DNA of 47,975 nucleotides, taken from Furfurilactobacillus rossiae DSM 15814. Lineage in GTDB: Bacteria > Bacillota > Bacilli > Lactobacillales > Lactobacillaceae. The translations under genes were made by a program, and so were the position numbers. The stretch is from NCBI RefSeq assembly GCF_000428925.1, contig NZ_AUAW01000020.1:1-47975 (forward strand), read 5' to 3'. How positions within the stretch are numbered: position 1 is the first letter of the stretch; every line of letters starts with the position of its first letter. Positions 41,632-47,975 of the stretch are shown piece after piece. Below the pieces are notes generated by a model that saw only the letters and a list, made by a program, of their open reading frames with translations, searched no databases and was not told the origin of the DNA.

Positions 41632-43719
41632 TCAACGCCCCTTGTCATCAACCTCAGGGGCATCCGTGTGGTATAACCCTTCGATTGATTTATTGCCATT
41701 TTGACTGTACAGCGAGGTGCTACCGACACCGCGATCGCGTTCGATCTGCTCGGCTTTCTGTAACCCCTTCGTATACTTATATTTACTAGGATCAACTGGG
41801 GTAAAACCATCTGGTTTGTAGAATCGCAATAGGTTCTTTTGATTCAATGAATCAGACAGGCTTAGTTCCTTGGTCACCTTGGCCTGTTCGGCATCTGTGT
41901 GTTTCTTCTGTGCAGCTGTTAGGTTAGCAGGTTGACCAGTTTTGTTGTTGTAAATGGTGCCGGAAAGAGACGTGTAAGTCGGCGTCACAAAGTCTTGGTT
42001 ACGGAAAGCCACGACTTGATCATGGTGTTTGGAGAAGAGGTCGGTACCAAACTGAACGTACTTTTTGGAGTTGATGCCCAATAAGTGGAGCAGTGTTGGT
42101 TCAACGTCAATTTCACCACCATATTGATGCTCGATCTTACCATGACCATTGCCCGGAATATGAACCATAAATGGCACACGTTGTAGTTGGGCGTTGTCAA
42201 AATTGGTCCAGTTGTCTGGATCCTTCCCAAGGACACTGGCGAGATTCTTGTTTTCTGAATTGGAAATCCCGTAATGATCCCCATAGATGACGATCATTGA
42301 CTTGTTATACAGTCCCGAGGACTTCAGGAAGTTGAACAGTTCCTCAACGGATTGGTCCAAGTAGTGGTTCGTGACAAAGTAGTTATTAACCGCGGAGTCA
42401 TCGGTATCAGTCGTTTTGAAGTTGGGATCTTGATCCTCTTTGTTTAATTCGAACGGAAAGTGGTTCGTAACGGTCAGATATTTAACATAAAACGGCTGTT
42501 GCAGATGTTGAAGGTACTTCACAGAGTCGTCAAATAACAGTTTGTCCTTCAACCCATAACCCATGGAACGATCACCGCTGTGATTGTAATACGGTTGTGA
42601 GAAGAAGTATTGATAGCCCAAATTTGGATATACGTTATTTCGGTTCCAGAATGTTGGCACGTTACCATGGAAAACGGCAGTGGTGTACTTTTCGGGTGAC
42701 TGTTCGAGAATCGCCGGTGCGGCTTGGAAAGTTTCGTCGCTGCCCAGTTGGGCAAACAACGACCCCTGTGGCAAACCGTACGTACCAGCTTCTAGCATGT
42801 TTTCTGCGTCAGACGTTTTCCCTTGACCCACTTGATGAAAGAAATTATCAAACGCATAGGTGTCCTTAGAGTGATAAATGCTGTTTAAAAATGGCGTGAC
42901 TTCTTTACCATTAACTTTTTGGTCAATCGAAAATTGTTGGAAACTTTCAAGGTGAATCACAATCACGTTGCGGCCCTTAGCGGCACCAAACATCGTTTTA
43001 TTTGGCGCGGCATAATGTTTCTGCGTAAAGTCAGTGACATCCTTTAGTTCTGACTTGGTGGCTGCGGCCCGCATTGAGGATGTGTGCCATTCACTAGCAC
43101 CATCGTAAGCGGTGAAAAAGTCTAGTCCGAGGTACTTAACCACATATGTCCGGTCAAACGTCCGCGTCATTAATTGAGAACGGTCCATTTCAGCGACAGC
43201 TAAGTTGAATGTAATAAACATAAGAGCAAACGACGTCACGGCGAAGCCGGTCTTTTTCGGCAGTGCTAGTTTGTCAAACTTCAACCAACGAAAGGCAAAC
43301 AGCAGAATTAAAATGACTAAGTCCAGCCAATAAAGGACATCATGGGGCATGGTCAGGGCGAGCGAACTGCCTGATAAGCCTTGATTGACTTTGTCGTAAC
43401 CGGTCATTGTCGAAACTGTCATGTAATCGGTGAATTCACGGAAGTAAATCACGTTCAGATAAAGTAAGACAGTATTTAAAATGTAGGTTAACGTCAAGAT
43501 TGGATAAAAGAACCGCGCCCGCCGTGCATAGAAAGCGAGGCCGAATAATAGAAGGCTGGTTCCAATCGGATTGATGGCGACAATAAAGGCTTGAACGGGA
43601 TCACTAATGGAAATGTGAAAATCGATCGCGTATGCCAACATTGTTTTGGCCCAAAAGACAAAGACCAGAAGCCAGAACAAACCGATTCGGGTGTTAAGTT
43701 TTGCTTGCAGCTTACGCAT
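41632..43719 (-). CDS. ltaS: Lipoteichoic acid synthase (LtaS type)
   Basis: 695 aa. Five membrane helices (residues about 12-175) anchor an extracellular sulfatase-like domain. The metal-coordinated nucleophile is T302 in GQGKTSDAENM, and further metal/substrate motifs are HLESFQ, HGN and YGDHYG. The enzyme polymerises glycerol phosphate from phosphatidylglycerol onto the glycolipid anchor. The last 100 residues form a charged tail typical of lactobacilli. The first codon ATG 43719 is preceded by an AAGAGGA-like site. Confidence 0.95.
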   Translation of the reverse strand: MRKLQAKLNTRIGLFWLLVFVFWAKTMLAYAIDFHISISDPVQAFIVAINPIGTSLLLFGLAFYARRARFFYPILTLTYILNTVLLYLNVIYFREFTDYMTVSTMTGYDKVNQGLSGSSLALTMPHDVLYWLDLVILILLFAFRWLKFDKLALPKKTGFAVTSFALMFITFNLAVAEMDRSQLMTRTFDRTYVVKYLGLDFFTAYDGASEWHTSSMRAAATKSELKDVTDFTQKHYAAPNKTMFGAAKGRNVIVIHLESFQQFSIDQKVNGKEVTPFLNSIYHSKDTYAFDNFFHQVGQGKTSDAENMLEAGTYGLPQGSLFAQLGSDETFQAAPAILEQSPEKYTTAVFHGNVPTFWNRNNVYPNLGYQYFFSQPYYNHSGDRSMGYGLKDKLLFDDSVKYLQHLQQPFYVKYLTVTNHFPFELNKEDQDPNFKTTDTDDSAVNNYFVTNHYLDQSVEELFNFLKSSGLYNKSMIVIYGDHYGISNSENKNLASVLGKDPDNWTNFDNAQLQRVPFMVHIPGNGHGKIEHQYGGEIDVEPTLLHLLGINSKKYVQFGTDLFSKHHDQVVAFRNQDFVTPTYTSLSGTIYNNKTGQPANLTAAQKKHTDAEQAKVTKELSLSDSLNQKNLLRFYKPDGFTPVDPSKYKYTKGLQKAEQIERDRGVGSTSLYSQNGNKSIEGLYHTDAPEVDDKGR

Positions 43720-43875
43720 GAATCAAAGTCCTCTTTTTAAATTTACTCGTCAAAAAGCATATGACATAGTTTACCACGTCGGCCAATGGCTGTTCACTAT
43801 TGGCAAATTGACCTTACGCAAACTTTAACCGGCTAAAGAATGTTTACGTTCCGCAAAGAAGCCCGTCAATTTTAC

Positions 43876-43901
43876 TTAACAACGGTACCGTCGTGTATAA
43901 T
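43876..43901 (+). promoter_or_regulatory. Promoter of the histidine phosphatase gene with palindrome
   Basis: TATAAT lies at 43896-43901. A perfect 10-bp palindrome, ACGGTACCGT (43882-43891), sits just upstream in the spacer, and could be an operator for this or the divergent ltaS gene. The -35 is weak. Confidence 0.4.
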
Positions 43902-43938
43902 AGAGTCTAGAAAACATTAAAATTTGGGGGTTATCAAC

Positions 43939-44598
43939 ATGGCATCAGTGACACTGTATTTAGTCCGTCATGGACAAACTTATTTTAATATTTACAACAA
44001 ACTGCAGGGTTGGAGCAATTCACCGCTGACCGACAAGGGTCTAGCAGATGCTAAGTCAGCTGGTGAACGGTTAGCTAATGTGTCGTTTGCTGCGGCCTAT
44101 TGTTCTGACACAACACGGGCGCAACAAACGGCGGCAACAATCTTGACTGAAAATAATGTTTCAAATGTCAAACAGCCGATTAGCAGTCCATTTTTCCGCG
44201 AGCAGTTTTATGGTTCTTTCGAAGGCGAAAACATGAATTACGTGTGGGATCAAGTTGGCCGTCCACATGGATTAAATGGGTTTAAAGAAATTGAAGAAAA
44301 ATATTCAATTGCCAAAGCGAAGGACTTCATGAAAGAGGCCGATCCCTTTCATGATGCCGAAAGTAACGATGAATATTGGCACCGAATCGATCGTGGTTTT
44401 GATTTAATTCGTGAAAACGATGATCTTTCTGATGGCGATAATGTACTCGTTATCAGTCACGGCAATACGTTGCTCAGTCTGATGGAGCGTTACGGTGGCG
44501 GCAAGTACGATCTCAGCGTCCGTCCAGAAAACGGCAGTGTGACCCGCCTCGCCCTCGATGATCAGAAGATTACAGTGTTGGGGTATAACGAGAAGTGA
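43939..44598 (+). CDS. Histidine phosphatase family protein (phosphoglycerate mutase-like)
   Basis: 219 aa from ATG 43939 (MASVTLYLVRHGQT), with GGGGG 8 nt upstream. The catalytic RHG is at residues 10-12 (H11 is phosphorylated), SDTTRAQQTA gives the second conserved Arg, FREQFYGSFEGE the acid, and VISHGNTL the second histidine. It is probably a broad-specificity phosphatase of the GpmB/PhoE group, not the glycolytic mutase. Lactobacilli usually carry many paralogues. Confidence 0.88.
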   Translation: MASVTLYLVRHGQTYFNIYNKLQGWSNSPLTDKGLADAKSAGERLANVSFAAAYCSDTTRAQQTAATILTENNVSNVKQPISSPFFREQFYGSFEGENMNYVWDQVGRPHGLNGFKEIEEKYSIAKAKDFMKEADPFHDAESNDEYWHRIDRGFDLIRENDDLSDGDNVLVISHGNTLLSLMERYGGGKYDLSVRPENGSVTRLALDDQKITVLGYNEK

Positions 44599-44657
44599 GC
44601 GTGACAAGCCCGGGTTTGAAGCCGAGCAACAACAGGAATTGACGATTGTGCAGGTGC

Positions 44658-44900
44658 TTTTTGCCTGTGCAATGGTCAGTTTCAGTTGTGCACAGGCTTT
44701 AGGGCTGGGAGCGCGTTATGGCTATGTAGCAGCCGAGAATCAAGCGGTCTTTGCTTGGTTTTCATCAGCTTCGGGTTATGCACAGCCTTCTGGGCGACAG
44801 TGACACGTTTTGGCTATATGGTAGTTTTGCCTGCGCAATCGTCAGTTTCGGTTGTGCACAGGCTTTAGGGCTGAGAGCGCGTTATGGCTATGAAGCAGCC
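44658..44900 (+). repeat. Three degenerate tandem repeats of about 80 bp
   Basis: 44658-44734 and 44825-44900 are about 90 percent alike by eye (ttttgcctgtgcaatggtc…gttatggctatgtagcagcc). The stretch between them (about 44748-44824) is a more diverged third unit, sharing tttgc, cagcttcgg-gtt-tgcacag and gttttggctatatgg at the same spacing. Each unit holds gcctgtgca…tgcacaggc, able to form a hairpin. They lie between two coding genes and give no conserved reading frame. Confidence 0.75.
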
Positions 44901-44941
44901 ACGACATCAATATAAATAAAAGAATAACTAAGGAGCAATTA

Positions 44942-45430
44942 ATGAGTTTATTTCACTGGGGTAAGAAGAAAGAAGAAAAGCCAGAACTTGATATTGAACA
45001 ACTTAAGGGAACAGATGGCAAAGTTTACGAAGATGCTGTGTCCGTCCGTTTAGCCGTTTTTGTCGACGAACAAGGCATTGATAAGGAATTAGAGTTGGAC
45101 GGTCATGACGAAGACGCCACGCACTATGTTGGTTACGATCATGGCACACCGGTCGTGACGGCGCGGGTCAAAGCCTTAGATGATGATCTACTTCAGATTC
45201 AACGGGTTGCAACCATTGATTGGGCACGGCATCGTGGTTACGCCGTCGCGCTGATTAATCAGATTACTGCTGATGCCAAGGAAAACGGTTTCAAGACGTT
45301 ATATCTAGAAGCACAGGAAACGGCCATCAGTTTTTATGCCAAACAGAGTTTTGAAGCTTACGGTCAACCATTTTTGGAAGCTAACATTTGGCACCGTAAG
45401 ATGACTAAGGAATTATATCCGGAAGAATAA
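44942..45430 (+). CDS. YjcF/ElaA-like GNAT acetyltransferase
   Basis: 162 aa. A charged N-terminal extension (WGKKKEEKPELDIEQLKG) precedes the GNAT fold: VSVRLAVFVDEQGI…ELDGHDEDATH, then LLQIQRVATIDWARHRGYAVALIN (acetyl-CoA binding, about 86-108), then LEAQETAISFYAKQSFEAYG. The RVFVDEQG…D..D pattern groups it with YjcF/ElaA. The substrate is unknown. AAGGAG precedes ATG 44942. A MerR gene follows in the same direction. Confidence 0.87.
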   Translation: MSLFHWGKKKEEKPELDIEQLKGTDGKVYEDAVSVRLAVFVDEQGIDKELELDGHDEDATHYVGYDHGTPVVTARVKALDDDLLQIQRVATIDWARHRGYAVALINQITADAKENGFKTLYLEAQETAISFYAKQSFEAYGQPFLEANIWHRKMTKELYPEE

Positions 45431-45496
45431 GACAGTAATGTCGCTGCGGACGCCATAATAAATTTTGGCAACACGCAGTAACCAGGAGGTGGGTGG

Positions 45497-45958
45497 ATGG
45501 CGCGAACAAGTTTGCGCGACACCAGTAATGGTAAAATTTTTAGCACGGCGAATTTGATTTTCGGTATTGGCCAGATCAGTAAAATGACAGATGTTTCGAC
45601 TCGTCAACTTCGTTATTGGGAATCAAAGGGATACATTAAGCCTAAAGAGCGTGAAGATGGTAATACATCGCGCTTGTATGGCTATGACACGTTTTTGAAA
45701 GTGTCTGGTATCAAACTGATGTTGGATGAGGGTTACACCCTAGCTGCTTCTGTTGAACGCACGGATGCCTTGATGGCGGAAGCGTTCAATATTCGTGGCT
45801 TTTTGCTGGATGCGTATCATGGTCAAGCCACGATTGACGGGAACACAATGCTTGATCTTGGCTATTTTGATGAAGATCATACGCAACGTTTGTACGCTCG
45901 CAGGACAGAAGATAATCGTGTCCATTATGTTGTAAAACCAGAAAACGGGGCGAATTGA
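45497..45958 (+). CDS. MerR-family transcriptional regulator
   Basis: 153 aa. The MerR HTH is FGIGQISKMTDVSTRQLRYWESKGYIKPKERED at about residues 22-54, preceded by a 20-residue Ser/Thr-rich extension, with the wing SRLYGYDTF. The C-terminal half is a short effector domain without a Cys metal site, so a metal sensor is unlikely. The start codon has an ideal AGGAGGTG. The TMEM175-like gene begins 3 bp after its stop, so the pair forms an operon and the channel is its likely target. Confidence 0.87.
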   Translation: MARTSLRDTSNGKIFSTANLIFGIGQISKMTDVSTRQLRYWESKGYIKPKEREDGNTSRLYGYDTFLKVSGIKLMLDEGYTLAASVERTDALMAEAFNIRGFLLDAYHGQATIDGNTMLDLGYFDEDHTQRLYARRTEDNRVHYVVKPENGAN

Positions 45959-45961
45959 TCG

Positions 45962-46591
45962 ATGATGTCTAAAGCACGTTTGGAAGCATTTAGTGATGGT
46001 GTTTTCGCCATTTTGATTACGATTCTTGTATTGGAATTTCACGTTCCAGACTATCATCAGGGTCATTTAGCAGCGGCAATTGCCAAGCAATGGCCTGAAT
46101 TTTTGGCGTATGCAGTTTCCTATTTTTATGTTGGGACGTTATGGCTCTTTCACCACGATTACTTCGCAAGCTTGAAAGTGATTGATCGAAATTTGAACCT
46201 GATTAATTTGTTATCGATGTTTAGTGTCACATTGTTGGATTATCCAATGAGCTTGGTAGCTACCGCTATTGCGGAACGAAATACTGCGGACATTCGCGTA
46301 TCGTTTATGATTTATTCAACAGTGGCATTATTTATCTCCTCTGTTTACTACTTGATGTATCGCTATCTGTACACTCATCAACAAATGATGGACAAGAACC
46401 ACTTTGTGTTTGATCGCGGTATTAAAATGGATCCTTTACGATCAATCGCATTGTATGGACTAGCGATTGTCACCTCAATTTGGTCCAATTGGGTTGGCGG
46501 ACTTTTGCTGTTGGCAGGCATTGCGTTTCACTTTATTGCGTACTTGCATCTGAGCCGTAATCGACGTCAAACTAGTAAGCTGGAGGTTTAA
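45962..46591 (+). CDS. TMEM175/DUF1211-family potassium channel-like protein
   Basis: 209 aa with six membrane helices. RLEAFSDGVFAILITILVLE at about residues 6-25 is the RxxxFSD signature of TMEM175, which lines the pore of lysosomal and bacterial K+-selective channels. Bacterial members form tetramers of six-helix subunits and are weakly K+ selective. It follows a MerR regulator by 3 bp and precedes the Ntn hydrolase by 6 bp. ATG 45962 or 45965 may be used. Confidence 0.87.
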   Translation: MMSKARLEAFSDGVFAILITILVLEFHVPDYHQGHLAAAIAKQWPEFLAYAVSYFYVGTLWLFHHDYFASLKVIDRNLNLINLLSMFSVTLLDYPMSLVATAIAERNTADIRVSFMIYSTVALFISSVYYLMYRYLYTHQQMMDKNHFVFDRGIKMDPLRSIALYGLAIVTSIWSNWVGGLLLLAGIAFHFIAYLHLSRNRRQTSKLEV

Positions 46592-46597
46592 CTTTAT

Positions 46598-47575
46598 ATG
46601 TGTACCAGTATTTTTCAAATTGCCTGTGATGGTACGCACGTCCTATCACGGACGATGGATTGGCCGACGCTTGATGTAAGACCAGCTTTTGTGCCACGGA
46701 ATTACGAATGGCAAAGCGATTTTGATCATCGCGTGCATAAAAATCAGTACGCGATTGTCGGCAGCGCCTTTCAATTGTCGCATCGCATCGATATGTCAGA
46801 TGGGGTGAATGAATGGGGACTGACAGCGCAGAAATTGACGTTTGCCAATGGTTCCAAACGGGCTGTTGAGCGACGTGCTGACAAAGTACAACTGGCGCCT
46901 TATGAGTTTGCCTTCTGGCTGTTGGGTAACTTTCGGTCTGTGGCGGAAATTGAAGCACATATTGACGAGGTCGAGCTTATGGCTGACACATACAGTGACC
47001 GCAAGTATGGCCAGTCGGAACTGCATTTTGCAGTGGCTGACCGCACTGGGCGAATGGTAGCCATTGAACCGACGATTATGCCAATGCGCGTTGTCGATGA
47101 TCCACTGGGAATTTTGACAAACGTACCCAATTTCGAAAAACAGATTGACCGATTAACTGACTATATGGAATTTACCCCTGAATTTCTGGCGGGGCAGGTA
47201 CCGTTAAACACCGCCAAGGTCACTACCGGCAACTTATCGGGTAAGCCGATTCCACCTGGTTCGTATAGTCCGTCGTCACGCTTTATTCGTGCGGCTTACT
47301 TCAAGGAACGAGCCAATCAACCATTTAATGAAGACGATGCCATTATCAGTAGTTGGCACTTATTGGATGGTGTCGCGGTACCGAGAAACACAGACCATCA
47401 GCAAACGTATTCTGTCTATCGTGCAGCAGCAGTTTGCGAGAGTCGCACGTACTACTTTGAACCATATAATCGAGAAAGCATTGTAAAGCTGCAGCTAACT
47501 GATGACATGTTGGCGTGGCAGAAACCAGTCTTTTACGATGTGGCTGATGAACTGCAAGTGACATCGGTACGATAA
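46598..47575 (+). CDS. Choloylglycine hydrolase family (bile salt hydrolase/penicillin V acylase type)
   Basis: 325 aa N-terminal-nucleophile hydrolase. Removal of Met1 exposes C2. Also present are R18 (LSRTMDW), D21, GVNEWGLTAQKL, the Asn in GILTNVPNFEKQ and the late Arg in SPSSRFIRA, which match the C2/R18/D21/N175/R228 active site of the family. It hydrolyses the amide of conjugated bile salts, penicillin V or related N-acyl compounds (acyl-homoserine lactones in some). Which of these applies cannot be read safely. GGAGG precedes ATG 46598. Confidence 0.9.
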   Translation: MCTSIFQIACDGTHVLSRTMDWPTLDVRPAFVPRNYEWQSDFDHRVHKNQYAIVGSAFQLSHRIDMSDGVNEWGLTAQKLTFANGSKRAVERRADKVQLAPYEFAFWLLGNFRSVAEIEAHIDEVELMADTYSDRKYGQSELHFAVADRTGRMVAIEPTIMPMRVVDDPLGILTNVPNFEKQIDRLTDYMEFTPEFLAGQVPLNTAKVTTGNLSGKPIPPGSYSPSSRFIRAAYFKERANQPFNEDDAIISSWHLLDGVAVPRNTDHQQTYSVYRAAAVCESRTYYFEPYNRESIVKLQLTDDMLAWQKPVFYDVADELQVTSVR

Positions 47576-47656
47576 TGTGACGGCAAGTAGATTGTCGTTC
47601 AAAAATAATTAATTTGATACTATAAAAAAGACTTCATGTTGGTAATCCTGTTATTG

Positions 47657-47710
47657 TCCCCTTAGAGTAGACAGACGAAATAATAAATCGTCTATCTATT
47701 TCTAAGGGGA
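47657..47710 (+). promoter_or_regulatory. IS-end hairpin that covers the transposase ribosome binding site
   Basis: TCCCCTTAGA (47657-47666) pairs with TCTAAGGGGA (47701-47710), and inside it agacagacga with tcgtctatct. The 3' arm contains AAGGGGA, the ribosome binding site for ATG 47718. A transcript entering from outside the IS would fold and hide the site. Confidence 0.7.
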
Positions 47711-47717
47711 TTTTTGT

Positions 47718-47975
47718 ATGGAAAAACAAGGACGTTCGTATAGTCTTGAACAAAAGCTAGACACTCTTTATCAGTTCAAACACTCAGGCAAAAGCATGAG
47801 GGCGTTCACCAAGGACTTTGGAATCGCATTTGTAACACTTAAAAAGTGGCTTGGCCTTGAACAATTAGAAGATTTTAAAGCGCTTGAACCAAGTCATGAA
47901 TGGAAACGGTATTCGCAAGATACAAAGAATGCCGCAGTTCATGATCGCTTAGTCAATGGACTGTCTCAACTAGAT
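47718..47975 (+). CDS. IS3-family transposase OrfA, N-terminal part
   Basis: 86 residues are visible and the frame is open at the window edge. RSYSLEQKLDTLYQFKHSGKS then MRAFTKDFGIAFVTLKKWL form the N-terminal helix-turn-helix of OrfA-type transposases (IS3/IS150), which binds the element ends. The ribosome binding site AAGGGGA is 7 nt upstream of ATG 47718 and lies in a hairpin arm. Confidence 0.8.
   Translation, partial: MEKQGRSYSLEQKLDTLYQFKHSGKSMRAFTKDFGIAFVTLKKWLGLEQLEDFKALEPSHEWKRYSQDTKNAAVHDRLVNGLSQLD

Larger units (their letters stand above)
47655..47975 (+). mobile_element. Left end of an IS3-type insertion sequence (cut by window)
   Basis: The element appears to start at tgtccccttagagtagacag. 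A transposase frame begins 63 bp inside and continues past the window. The right end and target duplication lie outside, so the family (IS3/IS150-like) is inferred from the protein alone. Confidence 0.7.

Noticed and set aside
41301-41810. 169-codon open frame on -
   Set aside because: It covers repeat A5, the ltaS terminator and the 3' end of ltaS in another frame; clearly a shadow.
44658-44900. CRISPR array
   Set aside because: Units are about 80 bp, only three, degenerate throughout and contiguous; there are no short identical repeats with unique spacers and no cas genes.

Overview
The window looks like chromosomal DNA from a member of the Lactobacillaceae (Lactobacillus sensu lato). The basis is gene content: a MucBP/LPXTG adhesin, a type I LTA synthase, a CopY/CopB copper operon, an M3 oligoendopeptidase F, a choloylglycine-hydrolase-family protein, ECF vitamin transporters under a TPP riboswitch, and strong GGAGG-type ribosome binding sites. 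Genus and species are not determined. I see no rRNA, tRNA, CRISPR array or prophage. A partial insertion sequence runs off the right edge.

Layout. 1-1100: noncoding, with a candidate small RNA, a structured repeat (family A) and a hairpin-rich stretch ending in a terminator. 1226-2524: VOC protein, ElaA-like acetyltransferase, MarR regulator. 2652-7101: a damaged locus where an Rgg-type regulator that has lost its 5' part abuts, head to head, an adhesin that has lost its signal peptide. 7249-8498: a small AT-rich accessory stretch of unknown membrane and small proteins. 8518-10788: hydrolase-XRE-methyltransferase operon. 11298-14209: pepF and a divergent membrane-anchored hydrolase. 14347-17516: TPP riboswitch, YkoE-YkoD-YkoC thiamine/HMP ECF transporter and a 67-aa protein. 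17646-20186: ECF S-component, DUF4870-like protein, nucleoside hydrolase. 20343-22292: divergent LysR and alpha/beta hydrolase. 22413-26983: metal homeostasis (CadD-type transporter, MntR/DtxR-type regulator, P1B-ATPase under a PerR/Fur-like operator, DUF1801 iron-chaperone-like protein). 27648-31724: aminotransferase and copY-copB with cop boxes. 31725-33413: an insert carrying a secreted spondin-like protein, bounded by a second copy of the copB 3' end. 33414-47575: mainly housekeeping genes (DUF805, GNATs, amidase, ferredoxin-NADP reductase, signal peptidase, MarR, CPBP protease, ltaS, histidine phosphatase, MerR, TMEM175-like channel, Ntn hydrolase). 47655-47975: start of an IS.

The most unusual content is between the genes. 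Two families of structured repeats recur: family A (about 180 bp, five copies) and family B (about 115-200 bp, five copies). In four of the five A loci a B element lies 56-173 bp upstream in the same orientation. Copies differ in sequence, but the two arms of each hairpin change together, so pairing is kept. This is the signature of a conserved RNA (or DNA hairpin). I do not recognise either family. They are the best candidates here for an undescribed system.

Coordination. Thiamine uptake is gated by the riboswitch. CopY and its boxes control copper efflux. A Fur/PerR-like palindrome placed exactly between -35 and -10 probably controls the metal-exporting ATPase and the iron-chaperone-like gene behind it. 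LtaS, signal peptidase, the LPXTG adhesin and the secreted spondin-like protein belong to the cell surface.
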